Assembly (NCBI GenBank): GCA_020427155.1
Contig: JAGQOW010000018.1
Coordinates: forward strand, 1 to 52,803
Direction of reading: 5' to 3'
From: Planctomycetales bacterium
GTDB taxonomy: Bacteria > Planctomycetota > Planctomycetia > Pirellulales > Lacipirellulaceae
Length of the DNA: 52,803 nucleotides
A model generated the notes under the pieces. The model saw only the letters and a list, made by a program, of their open reading frames with translations, did no database searches and was not told the origin of the DNA. Made by a program: the position numbers and the translations under genes. Numbering within the stretch: the first letter of the stretch is position 1; the number at the start of each line of letters is the position of its first letter. This document shows, in pieces, positions 24,148 through 32,049 of the stretch.

Positions 24148-24218
24148 AGCGGGTGAAGGGAATCGAACCCTCGTCATCAGCTTGGAAGGCTGTTGCTCTA
24201 CCATTGAGCTACACCCGC
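24148..24218 (-). tRNA. tRNA-Gly (TCC anticodon)
   Basis: The acceptor GCGGGTG pairs with CACCCGC, the anticodon loop is CTTCCAA (anticodon TCC) on a CAGC/GCTG stem, and the T-arm has GTTCGATTC. The 3' CCA is not encoded. It is part of the Thr-Tyr-Gly-Thr cluster. Confidence 0.97.
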
Positions 24219-24232
24219 AAACTAAAGCCGAG

Positions 24233-24292
24233 AGCCGCCAGCGGAAAGCCGACCCGCTGCTTTATTCACCTCTCTGCTTTCCGCTTTCCGCT
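24233..24292. repeat. Empty GCGGAAAGC-type inverted-repeat element between tRNA-Gly and tRNA-Tyr
   Basis: The left arm 24233-24252 and the reverse complement of 24273-24292 match at 16 of 20 positions. The right arm, read inward, contains GCGGAAAGCGGAAAGC. The same 16 bases occur in both arms of the element at 49938-50383 that carries an IVP gene. Here only about 20 nt lie between the arms and there is no gene. Confidence 0.75.
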
Positions 24293-24306
24293 TGTTTTCT
24301 CCTCAA

Positions 24307-24388
24307 TGGGGGGTGCAGGATTCGAACCTGCGAAGGCATAGCCAGCAGATTTACAGTCTGCCCCGTTTGACCGCTTCGGTAACCCCCC
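24307..24388 (-). tRNA. tRNA-Tyr (GTA anticodon)
   Basis: An 82-nt class II tRNA with a long variable arm. The acceptor GGGGGGT pairs with ACCCCCC, the anticodon stem GCAGA/TCTGC closes the loop CTGTAAA (anticodon GTA), and the T-arm has GTTCGAATC. The 3' CCA is not encoded. Confidence 0.97.
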
Positions 24389-24636
24389 GGCTGTTGTCCA
24401 ACGAATAGTTCAGCAACACTGATTTCGTGAACCTGTTTCGACGGATCGCGTGCCGGTAGGCCCCTGCCAGACTAACAGCTCGAGGCGGGCCCCAGCCTGC
24501 CGCTGTCAGACCACACCATTAAAAAACCACCCGTTGGCCTCAAGTTGCACCACCCAGTCGGCTTCGATCCTTCTCGGCGACCCCATGTTTCGCATCACGT
24601 TTTCAACGCCCTCGCGCGGTTTTCTTCCATTGACGA

Positions 24637-24708
24637 GCTAGCGGAGGGAATTGAACCCACAACCTGCTGATTACAAATCAGCTGCTCTGCCAATTGAGCT
24701 ACGCTAGC
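24637..24708 (-). tRNA. tRNA-Thr (TGT anticodon)
   Basis: The acceptor GCTAGCG pairs with CGCTAGC, the D-arm is TAGCTCAATTGGCAGAGC, the anticodon stem GCTGA/TCAGC closes the loop TTTGTAA (anticodon TGT), and the T-arm has GTTCAATTC. The 3' CCA is not encoded. It is the promoter-proximal gene of the tRNA-tuf cluster. The 248-nt gap to tRNA-Tyr holds nothing recognisable. Confidence 0.97.
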
Positions 24709-24862
24709 CTGAGCGGTGGAAACTTGTGCGAATCAACTAATATAGCCATGTCTCAAAGTGCCGCAAGGCGGGTGGGAGCGAATTTCGCGCCAAAATCGAA
24801 GGGCGCTCCCCAGGAGACTCGAACCAATTAGCAGGACCCCCTGGGTCGGCGGCAAGGTTCGC

Positions 24863-26317
24863 CTATCTTGACATCCGCCGCATTGCCGCCCCCAGCCCTG
24901 CCAGCAGGGCGAGCAATAAGGCCGAGGGTTCGGGAATTGCCGTGGACGCTGCCTGCAGGCCACTGGCCCCACCAAATTGCTGCTGCCACATGAGAAGGTC
25001 GAATCCGTCCGAATCGAGATCTTCGTCGGCATCTGCTCCGGAAGTGACACCAAAGGCCTCCTGCCAATCGCCAAAATCAACCGCATCGACCATGCCGCTT
25101 TCGTTGAAATCGGCGGCAAGATAGGTAGGCGGCAGCTGGATGGCTACATCGAGCTGGTAGAACTGGACAATCTCGTCGTTGCCCGTGATGCGGACAAAGT
25201 AGTTTCCGGCTGTGGGAAGGCTGATTGCGTTGAGCGCCTCCGCGAAACCTGCGGCGGTCGAGTTCGCGGATGCCAGCAGGGTCGAACCGTTGGTATCGTA
25301 CAAATCGAGGGCCAGATTACTGATGGCCGAGGTGTCGATCGAAGTTTGCGCCCCGCCTTCAGAACCCTGGTCGTAGGTAGGCCCCAGGGGCGTGAGCAGA
25401 AGATCGACCACTGACGGGCCCGCCACGGTAAAGGAGAAGAAATCGACGTCTGTGTGACGATCGATGCTGACGAAATCGGTATCGTTGGGTCCGACGAGGG
25501 TGTCTACGGCGTCGGTCCCAATCGAGACGCTACTGCCAGCAGAGATAGAACCCAAACTGAAGGCATTGGCCGCGGTCTCGTTGCCCTGCCCTCCGTTAGT
25601 TTTTTCTAGAGCATCGCCGTAGAACCAGTGGAGCCCGCGGATATCGTCGAATTGAGGGCCGTCGAAGTCGGTGGAGATGGCCGGTTCGAGCAGGAATCCG
25701 CTGGTGCTGGACTCGACATGGTTGAGGCCAAAGCCGTGGCCTGCCTCGTGCATGATCGTGTTTCGCAATCGGCGATGCTGCCAGGAGGAGTTTCCAAAGA
25801 ACGCGCCGTCGTCCGAGTCGAGCACCATGTCGCCGTTATCGGGCAGGTAGTTGAACGCCAATGTGCCGCTCGCCCCGTCGATACTGGCCGCACCAATGCG
25901 AATATCGCCACGGACCCCCAAGAGGCCCCGAGAGCCACTGCTGGAACTGCCCTGGGTAGCGCCATCGTCGTTGGGCTCATAGACATAGGTAATGCCGCCG
26001 AGCTCGGTCCAGCGGGCGAACGAGTCTTCGAAAAAGCCGAACCAGGGCCTGAGTGTCAGATCGGCTCCGCCGGGGCCGGTGCCGAACTTGGTGTCCATGA
26101 AGCTGATAAGATTGCTAGGCCCTTCGCTCGTTAGCGAAGTACCGTCGGGCACGAGGCTCCAGGTAAGCGTAATGGGGTCGCCAGCCGAGCCAGTCGTACC
26201 CGAGGCAGTTGTGATCCAGCGGTCGTCGGGAACGAACCCCTTGGCCTTCTGCGCAGCCGTCATCCCGGCCAGGCAGACCGAGACCAGCAGCGCAGCAGTA
26301 AACCGTCTTTTGACCAT
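24863..26317 (-). CDS. Secreted matrixin-like zinc metalloprotease with dockerin repeat and PEP-CTERM anchor
   Basis: A 484-residue exported protein. ATG at 26317 begins a signal peptide (MVKRRFTAALLVSVCLAGMTAAQ); a longer reading frame upstream would bury it. The zinc site HEAGHGFGLNH is at residues 190-200 (ligands His190, His194, His200; catalytic Glu191), the metzincin/M10 signature. A pre-peptidase-like beta domain follows (about 290-400, DVDFFSFTVAGPSVVDLLLTP), then a dockerin-like calcium repeat (ADFNESGMVDAVDFGDW and ADEDLDSDGFDLLMW). The C-terminus is a PEP-CTERM tag (IPEPSALLLALLAGLGAAMRR) expected to be handled by an exosortase. Proteolysis of extracellular polymers is inferred. 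It is a single-gene unit. Confidence 0.85.
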   Translation of the reverse strand: MVKRRFTAALLVSVCLAGMTAAQKAKGFVPDDRWITTASGTTGSAGDPITLTWSLVPDGTSLTSEGPSNLISFMDTKFGTGPGGADLTLRPWFGFFEDSFARWTELGGITYVYEPNDDGATQGSSSSGSRGLLGVRGDIRIGAASIDGASGTLAFNYLPDNGDMVLDSDDGAFFGNSSWQHRRLRNTIMHEAGHGFGLNHVESSTSGFLLEPAISTDFDGPQFDDIRGLHWFYGDALEKTNGGQGNETAANAFSLGSISAGSSVSIGTDAVDTLVGPNDTDFVSIDRHTDVDFFSFTVAGPSVVDLLLTPLGPTYDQGSEGGAQTSIDTSAISNLALDLYDTNGSTLLASANSTAAGFAEALNAISLPTAGNYFVRITGNDEIVQFYQLDVAIQLPPTYLAADFNESGMVDAVDFGDWQEAFGVTSGADADEDLDSDGFDLLMWQQQFGGASGLQAASTAIPEPSALLLALLAGLGAAMRRMSR

Positions 26318-26629
26318 CTCGCCCAATTCTGTTCCGAAAACGGGGGTTGCCCCCATTGTATCACGGAGTCGCAGATTTGGGTGCTTGAAATCGCCCTGGA
26401 CATTTGCTGGAACCCCGCTCTGCTAGCAGGAAAGACGGGCGTCTGGAACATGGTACTGGTTGTGAGGCCAAGCAAGTGCCTGGCTTAGGCCCTAGAAAGG
26501 GGTAGCGGAGCCTGGGACCGCGTGGCAGTCCGGCTAAGGGTCTGCAGCGAGAAATTGAGGGCGGAAGAAACTTTGAGGGAGTGACCGGGACCTGGACATT
26601 AGGCAGAACTGCATCTACCGGTGCGGCGC
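26318..26629. other. Intergenic region upstream of the metalloprotease gene
   Basis: About 310 nt between the protease start and the sigma-factor terminator. It should contain the protease promoter, but no -35/-10 pair with acceptable spacing could be defended. No gene or repeat was seen. Confidence 0.5.
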
Positions 26630-26661
26630 AAAAAAACCGCCGTCACCGGGACGGCGGTTTT
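26630..26661 (-). terminator. Intrinsic terminator after the sigma-factor gene
   Basis: CCGCCGTC (26637-26644) pairs perfectly with GACGGCGG (26650-26657) around a 5-nt loop. On the minus strand the stem is followed by seven T residues; on the plus strand it is followed by TTTTA, so it may act in both directions. It starts 38 nt after the sigma-factor stop. Confidence 0.92.
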
Positions 26662-26699
26662 ACACTACGCTCTGTGTTAACACCCTGCAGAGAAACAGG

Positions 26700-28361
26700 T
26701 TACATCTCCAGGGCAATCTTCTCTTCTTGGGCAGCTTGCCGCAGCTTGGTCAGCGCGCGGGCCTCGATCTGGCGAATTCGTTCTTTGGTGACTCCCAATT
26801 CGGCCCCGACTTCCTTGAGCGTGCGGGGCTCGCGGTTATGGTCCAACCCGAAGCGGCCGACGATGATCTGCCGTTCGCGATCGTCGAGCCGCTTGAGTAC
26901 GCGATTAATCTTGGAGATACGGTCTTGCTGCATCGATTCCTCAACAATCGGATTGCCGCGCTTTTCCTGGGTTGCGGCAAACAGCTCGTCGTGGCTCGTG
27001 CGGAAGCGATCCCGCTGACGATACTCGCTGGGAATCGTACGGGCGAAGTTCTTCATAATGGCCCAACTGGCATACGTGCTGAACTTATTGCCTCTGGAGA
27101 AATCGAACTTCTCGATCGCCCGCAGCAACGAAACATTGCCATCGGAGACCAGTTCGAAGAAATTCTGATCCGGGGTTACGTGCCGCTTGGCAATCGAGAC
27201 CACAAGCCGCAGATTGCACCGGGCAATCTGGTTTTTCAACTCAACGGCCTGGGCGTGGGCAGCCTCGATTTCGTCCATCAACGAGGCCTTGGGCTGCTCG
27301 TAGTCTAGTTGGTCGCGGAGCTTGCTGGCTTTGTACTTCAGATAGTTGTACTTGCGAAACAGGTGTTGCTCCTGCTCGCGTGTCAGCAGCGAGATCTCGT
27401 ACAGGCTGGCCAGGTAGGGCGGCAAACCCGAGGGGCGGCGCGGCTTGCGAGTTGCGTCTTCGTTCTCGGGCATCTGCCCGAGGCATGCCTTATCGGCTCC
27501 CTTGCGCGAGAAACGAGCATTATCGATGTAGTCGAGCGGCAAATCGGCGATGCGCTGTGCGCGCATTTCGCTTATCACCCTGTAGATGGTCGTCTTGGTG
27601 CGATGATAATCCTGGCAGAGCTTTTCGACCGCGGAACCTCGGCGATAGGCGCGGAAGATGTTGGTTTTCTGCTGCTCGGTAAGCGGCCCATTGTCGGTTG
27701 GAAAGATGGCGCTCTCGGGGTTCTCCAGATCGTGTTGGCGCAGCGCGGTACGAATCGTCTCGACGCTACGGCCGGTGCGTTGGGCCAGTTGGCGAGAGAT
27801 TTCGGCTTGTCCACCACCTGCCTCGGCCATTTGCTTGGCAAATTCGACGTATTCGTTGCGTTGTCCGTCGGTCAGCTGGCTGAACCGCGAACCACGTTCC
27901 ACGCGTTCGCCATTTCGCTTCACGAACCGATCGACGCTACTCTGGAGAAAGCCAACCCGTTTGCGACCGTCGAAAACAAGCCGCCGGCTGACCAGCCCTA
28001 AGGCTCGCCAGCGCGAGATGGTCTTGGTCGAAACATTGAATTGCTTGGCCAACTGCTCGACGGTGAACACTTGTTCGCCCATCGAGTCGGCGTGTAATTC
28101 GCCCGCGTCGGAAAGATCTTCGACGAACAGACGCAGATCGTGGAGCAGCTCGCTGCCGGCGATTTTGCGATTGCCTGCCTCGGGCAGCGATTGGCCGACG
28201 ATCTGAGAGACTACCTCGGCCGCGGCATAACTGCTATCGGGGTCAAGCGTAGCGATCAGCTTTTCAGTGACCTCGATCTGCGAGAGCAGCGATCCACGGG
28301 AGTCCTGGAGCTGTCGATCACGCAGCCAGCGGATAACGGGGTTCTTGTATTCTTGATGCAT
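26700..28361 (-). CDS. Sigma-70 family RNA polymerase sigma factor with three N-terminal HTH modules
   Basis: A 553-residue protein starting at ATG 28361 with GAGGTGG upstream. The C-terminal part is a sigma factor. Region 2 is at about 380-445 (ARCNLRLVVSIAKRH, FDFSRGNKFSTYASWAI) and region 4 at about 492-546 (LDDRERQIIVGRFGL, then HTH LKEVGAELGVTKERIRQIEARAL). A normal region 3 and the acidic region 1.1 are not seen. The N-terminal half is unusual. It has a MerR/excisionase-like HTH with wing (97-150, FTVEQLAKQFNVSTKTISRW) and two more HTH-like units (about 170-212 and 226-270). The domain set suggests a planctomycete-specific sigma factor that could read extra DNA or respond to a partner. 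Whether it is the housekeeping or an alternative factor cannot be told from this window. Confidence 0.9.
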   Translation of the reverse strand: MHQEYKNPVIRWLRDRQLQDSRGSLLSQIEVTEKLIATLDPDSSYAAAEVVSQIVGQSLPEAGNRKIAGSELLHDLRLFVEDLSDAGELHADSMGEQVFTVEQLAKQFNVSTKTISRWRALGLVSRRLVFDGRKRVGFLQSSVDRFVKRNGERVERGSRFSQLTDGQRNEYVEFAKQMAEAGGGQAEISRQLAQRTGRSVETIRTALRQHDLENPESAIFPTDNGPLTEQQKTNIFRAYRRGSAVEKLCQDYHRTKTTIYRVISEMRAQRIADLPLDYIDNARFSRKGADKACLGQMPENEDATRKPRRPSGLPPYLASLYEISLLTREQEQHLFRKYNYLKYKASKLRDQLDYEQPKASLMDEIEAAHAQAVELKNQIARCNLRLVVSIAKRHVTPDQNFFELVSDGNVSLLRAIEKFDFSRGNKFSTYASWAIMKNFARTIPSEYRQRDRFRTSHDELFAATQEKRGNPIVEESMQQDRISKINRVLKRLDDRERQIIVGRFGLDHNREPRTLKEVGAELGVTKERIRQIEARALTKLRQAAQEEKIALEM

Positions 28362-28885
28362 GGTCCACCTCTTCTCAAAGACATTCCTCAGATGAGTTGG
28401 CGTGGTGTTCCGTGCGATTCCTTCGCCCACGTCCGCAAAACTCGGAAGTTTTGTCCTTACCCTCCGGCAGCCAACTTGCTGCTCAAAAAAACCGGGTACG
28501 CCAGACGTCTGGGGCCGCGTACCGAATACCGAAAAGCCCGCCGGCACTGCTAGCCAGGCAACGACTAATGGTTGTACGCAGATTAGTGACATAAGGTCGA
28601 TAGAAAGTTCGTTGGAATTCAGCGAAATCAACTTGGAATACTTGCTGAGAGGATCGCAACCCGTTACATATCAGCGGCTTATGTGGATTCATGAGTATTT
28701 TCCGCGAATTAGTTGGGAGTTGCTCAAGAGTCAAGTCGCTGACTGAAGCGCGGGCGATTGTCCAAACTAGGCAAGCTTGTTTGTTTTCTACTGAATTGAG
28801 GCCCATTGCGCGGCCGATGACGCCGGTATCGTACTGCCTCGGTCCGACAGAAGACTCTTTGCTCCAGCTCAGAAGGCGTAAGTCT
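28362..28885. other. Divergent intergenic region, 524 nt
   Basis: It separates the sigma-factor gene (minus) from the exported-protein gene (plus) and must hold both promoters. Open frames here have no family resemblance and no ribosome-binding site. The stretch around 28570-28700 is AT-richer than its surroundings, as expected for promoters, but no site is assigned. Confidence 0.5.
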
Positions 28886-30259
28886 ATGCGTGCAATAGCT
28901 TTGATAGCCTTGGCCCTGCTCGGTGGGCTTTCGGCCCTTGCCAGCAGCCGAGGCGAGGAATCGACGAAATACCTGCTCCGGCCGGCCCTGTCGCCGAACG
29001 AGGCCGCCGCCGTGTCGGTCGACCTGGAGGTCGGGGGCGAGATGATTCTGCGCGACGAGGCCGAAGAGAAGCAGCTGCCGATGAACGTGACAGGCAAACT
29101 GCTCTTTCAGGAGCAGTTGATCGCCTGGTCTGACAGCTCGGACGAGGCCAGTCGCTCGATCAGGAACTACCAGACTGCTAAGGCGACGATTCAGGTCGAC
29201 AAGAAAAGCCTTGATCGCAGTTTGCCGGTCAAGAAACGGGTGGTGGTCGCAGAACTGCGCGAGGGGCGCGGAGCGATGGCGAGTAGCGATAGCAACTTAA
29301 CTCGTGAGGAGTTCGATTTGCTGAACGTGTTGGGCAACAGCCTGGTCATCGATCGGCTCCTTCCGGGTCGTGAAATCGCTGAGGGAGAGAATTGGGATCA
29401 TGACAAAGCAACAATTGGCGCCTTGCTGGGGATGGACCATGTGGCGGTCTGCGAGGTTTCGAGTGTCATTACCGGTCAGGCCCATCAGCAGGTCCAGATT
29501 CGCCTGGCTGGGACGGTTCATGGAACGATCGACGGAGCGGCGACCGAAATCGACTTGCGTGGAGCCTATTTGTTCCATCAAGTGCGCAAACGAATTACGA
29601 AGTTCAACCTGGCGGTAAAAGAAAAGCGTGCTGCAGGTGAGGTGGTCCCAGGCCTCGATGTGGTGGCGAAAGTACGGCTGGTGGTCGACAAGTCGACTGC
29701 GGGCTCGTTCAGCGACGAGCAGCTTCAGCTAGCTAGCGATCTTTCTGAACCGCTAGAGAAAGAATTGCTCTACTCGGCAGCGGAACATGGGTATCAATTT
29801 CATTACGATCCAGCGTGGTACGTAACGGCCGAGCAAAGCGACTTGCTCTCGCTGCGCTGTCTGCAAGCGGGCGACCTGACGGCCCACTGCAATTTGAGTA
29901 CCCTGCCGGCGCGGTCGGAGGGCCGTCACACAACGCTCGAACAGTTTGAGCGCGATGTGCGCGAGTCCTTGGGTGACAATCTGGAAAGCGTCTCGGCTGC
30001 GACCCAATGGAAGACCGCCCAGGGGCATGATTGCCTGGGAATCATCGCGGACGGCACGTTCAAGAAGGTGCCAGTCCAGTGGCGGTATTACCTGATCTCT
30101 GCCGACGGGCTGCCGCGCGTTTCCCTGGCAGTAACCTTGGAGCAATCGCAAATCGATCGCTTTGCCGACGCAGATCGCCAGCTGGTCGATTCGCTGCAGC
30201 TAATTCCCAAGGCGGCTTCAGCTACGGCCGCCAAGGCTCGTAAGCAGAGTGCTCGCTAG
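28886..30259 (+). CDS. Exported protein of unknown function
   Basis: A 457-residue protein. ATG at 28886 begins a clear signal peptide (MRAIALIALALLGGLSALASS), which argues against the longer upstream frame. The mature part is a soluble, mostly beta-rich protein without transmembrane segments. A recognisable segment is LEKELLYSAAEHGYQFHYDPAWYV, followed by a region that resembles PsbP/DUF1795-type domains found in periplasmic or lumenal proteins (HYDPAWYVTAEQSDLLSLRCL...TLEQFERDVRESLGDNL). That comparison is weak. It is convergent with glgC, with 5 nt between the two stop codons. Function unknown. Confidence 0.75.
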   Translation: MRAIALIALALLGGLSALASSRGEESTKYLLRPALSPNEAAAVSVDLEVGGEMILRDEAEEKQLPMNVTGKLLFQEQLIAWSDSSDEASRSIRNYQTAKATIQVDKKSLDRSLPVKKRVVVAELREGRGAMASSDSNLTREEFDLLNVLGNSLVIDRLLPGREIAEGENWDHDKATIGALLGMDHVAVCEVSSVITGQAHQQVQIRLAGTVHGTIDGAATEIDLRGAYLFHQVRKRITKFNLAVKEKRAAGEVVPGLDVVAKVRLVVDKSTAGSFSDEQLQLASDLSEPLEKELLYSAAEHGYQFHYDPAWYVTAEQSDLLSLRCLQAGDLTAHCNLSTLPARSEGRHTTLEQFERDVRESLGDNLESVSAATQWKTAQGHDCLGIIADGTFKKVPVQWRYYLISADGLPRVSLAVTLEQSQIDRFADADRQLVDSLQLIPKAASATAAKARKQSAR

Positions 30260-30264
30260 GAGGG

Positions 30265-31536
30265 TTACTTGGAGACCACCTTGCGTACATGATTGTTTTG
30301 CTCGGGTGCGAAGAGTTCGTCGACCCCTTCGATCTTCGGCACGACGACGACGCCCCCTTCCGAGACGGTGAAGCCGCGGAGGCGGTCGCGATCTAAGTCG
30401 ACACCCACCTGGGCACCATCGGGAATAACAACGTTCTTGTCGATAATCGAGCGCCGGACGATGGCGCCCCGACCGATACGTACGCCGCCGAAAAGGATTG
30501 AATCGGTGACTTCGGCACGTTCTTCGATCCGCACCTCGGGGCCAACGACACTCCCCACGACTTTGCCTCCAGAGACGATCGTACCCGCGGCGATGATGCT
30601 GTCGTGTGCCGCCCCGCGGCGCCCCCCTTCTTCGTTAAAGACAAACTTGGGTGGCGGCAGGTTGGGCTGGGCGGTGCGCACCGGCCAATGCTGGTCATAG
30701 ACGTTCAGCAGCGGCTGCACGCCGGTCAGCTCGATGTTGGCCTGATAGTACGCATCCAGGGTACCGACATCCCGCCAGTACGCATCTCGCTTCTTGTTTT
30801 CATCTTGGAACGGAAACGCCATCAGGCGGTGGGTGTTGATAAGCGAAGGGATAATGTTGCGACCAAAGTCGTGGGCGCTTTCGGGGAGCGTGGCATCGTG
30901 GCAGAGCTGGTCGAACAAGAAAGCGGCATTGAAAACGTAGATTCCCATCGATGCTAAACAAATTCCATCGTCGCCAGGAATCGTTTTAGGATTGTCTGGT
31001 TTCTCTTCGAAACCGATCACTCGGCCATCATCGTCGGTCTGCATGACCCCAAAAGAGCGAGCCTCGTCGATACCGACCGGCAGAGCGGCGATCGAGAGAT
31101 CAGCATTATATTCCTTGTGGAAAGCGATCATCTTGCTGTAGTCCATCTTGTAGATATGGTCCCCGGCAAGAATGACAACATGTTCGGGCCGCTCTTTTTC
31201 GAGCGTGTAGATGTTCTGGTAGACCGCATCGGCGGTGCCCTGATACCACTGCTCGTCGATGCGTTGTTGAGGCGGAGCGATATCGATGAACTCGCCCAAT
31301 TCGCGACAGAGCAAATGCCGCCAGCCTGTATTGATGTGACGATCGAGGCTCATCGCCTTGTACTGGGTGAGCACCAAAATGCGACGGATGTCGCTATTGA
31401 TACAGTTGGAAAGCGTAAAGTCGACGATCCGGTAGATGCCGCCAAAAGGGACCGCCGGTTTTGCGCGATCACGGGTGAGGGGCTCGAGCCGCGATCCCTT
31501 GCCGCCTGCCAAAACTACCGCCAATACGTCGTTCAT
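30265..31536 (-). CDS. glgC: Glucose-1-phosphate adenylyltransferase (ADP-glucose pyrophosphorylase)
   Basis: A 423-residue enzyme that makes ADP-glucose from glucose-1-phosphate and ATP, the committed step of glycogen synthesis. The nucleotidyltransferase domain has VVLAGGKGSRLEPLTRDRAKPAVPFGG, then FTLSNCINSDIRRILVLTQYK, AGDHIYKMDY, GFEEKP and the YWRDVGTLDAYYQAN motif. The C-terminal left-handed beta-helix (GSVVGPEVRIEERAEVTDSILFGGVRIGRGA) is typical of GlgC. The length matches the family. A CRP-like palindrome lies 174 nt upstream of its ATG, in the region shared with a divergent small gene. Confidence 0.95.
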   Translation of the reverse strand: MNDVLAVVLAGGKGSRLEPLTRDRAKPAVPFGGIYRIVDFTLSNCINSDIRRILVLTQYKAMSLDRHINTGWRHLLCRELGEFIDIAPPQQRIDEQWYQGTADAVYQNIYTLEKERPEHVVILAGDHIYKMDYSKMIAFHKEYNADLSIAALPVGIDEARSFGVMQTDDDGRVIGFEEKPDNPKTIPGDDGICLASMGIYVFNAAFLFDQLCHDATLPESAHDFGRNIIPSLINTHRLMAFPFQDENKKRDAYWRDVGTLDAYYQANIELTGVQPLLNVYDQHWPVRTAQPNLPPPKFVFNEEGGRRGAAHDSIIAAGTIVSGGKVVGSVVGPEVRIEERAEVTDSILFGGVRIGRGAIVRRSIIDKNVVIPDGAQVGVDLDRDRLRGFTVSEGGVVVVPKIEGVDELFAPEQNNHVRKVVSK

Positions 31537-31709
31537 AAGCTGCTCTTATCTTCCCTGGTGCCGCTGTCGTCAGGATTGCTCCGCAAGTTTGATTCTAGTG
31601 GTTCGAGGCAACGGGGCAAACCGCGGTTGGGGGGGTAGAGAAGTTTTTGGAACAACAATTTATTCTCGCAACCTTCTCAGAATCTCAACGACTGCCAGCT
31701 AGAACAAGG

Positions 31710-31727
31710 TTGTGACAAACATCACAA
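31710..31727. promoter_or_regulatory. CRP/FNR-family palindrome
   Basis: TTGTGA-N6-TCACAA (31710-31715 and 31722-31727) contains TGTGA-N6-TCACA exactly, the consensus half-sites of the E. coli CRP regulator. It lies between glgC (start 31536) and the divergent small gene (start 31830), a plausible place to control either. A CRP/FNR-family protein is not encoded in the window, so the binder is inferred. Confidence 0.55.
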
Positions 31728-31793
31728 GTCGGGGCCGGCGACCTCGGTCAATGATGCCCGCTCCCTTCGCCTCCGAGTGGAACGGCCCCGACT
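31727..31793 (+). promoter_or_regulatory. Structured leader upstream of small gene
   Basis: AGTCGGGGCC (31727-31736) pairs perfectly with GGCCCCGACT (31784-31793), and an inner CTCGG/CCGAG pair (31743-31747 with 31773-31777) can extend the fold. It ends 36 nt before the ATG of the 68-codon gene, so if transcribed it would be a 5' leader structure. It may be regulatory; no known riboswitch class was recognised. Confidence 0.45.
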
Positions 31794-31829
31794 ATCTTGC
31801 CAAGTAATCGCAAGCAGCAAGGAGGATCG

Positions 31830-32036
31830 ATGCGAATTCACCCCGAATACATGCCGACGCCGTACCAAATCGCAGCAGCCTGCTCGCTTATCCGCCAAGG
31901 CTGGTCGACAGCCGAACGAGAGCGGCGGATAGTGAGGCCTGAACTCCGCACTCGACAAAACAGCTGGCAACCACCTCACATCAGCACTTCGATTTTCCGA
32001 TCATGTTTGAGGAGAGCGCTATCTGATTCTCAGTAG
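31830..32036 (+). CDS. Small conserved-looking protein, 68 residues
   Basis: ATG at 31830 follows an excellent ribosome-binding site (AAGGAGG, 4 nt before the start). The first 35 residues (PEYMPTPYQIAAACSLIR then QGWSTAERERRI) resemble a family of very small planctomycete proteins with a PTPxxIxxAC...W(S/T)xxERxRR pattern. I recall that family but cannot confirm it here. The C-terminal half (SWQPPHISTSIF) is less typical. No signal peptide or membrane segment is present. It ends 13 nt before the stop of the convergent glycosyltransferase and lies downstream of a CRP-like site and a stem-loop leader. Function unknown. Confidence 0.65.
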   Translation: MRIHPEYMPTPYQIAAACSLIRQGWSTAERERRIVRPELRTRQNSWQPPHISTSIFRSCLRRALSDSQ

Positions 32037-32049
32037 CTTGGCTGAAGAA

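Noticed and set aside
24775..24840. tRNA-like 3' segment (GGTTCGAGTC) and GGGAGCG/CGCTCCC hairpin downstream of the metalloprotease gene
   Set aside because: No complete cloverleaf can be folded and the T-stem does not pair; at best a relic, not reported as a tRNA.
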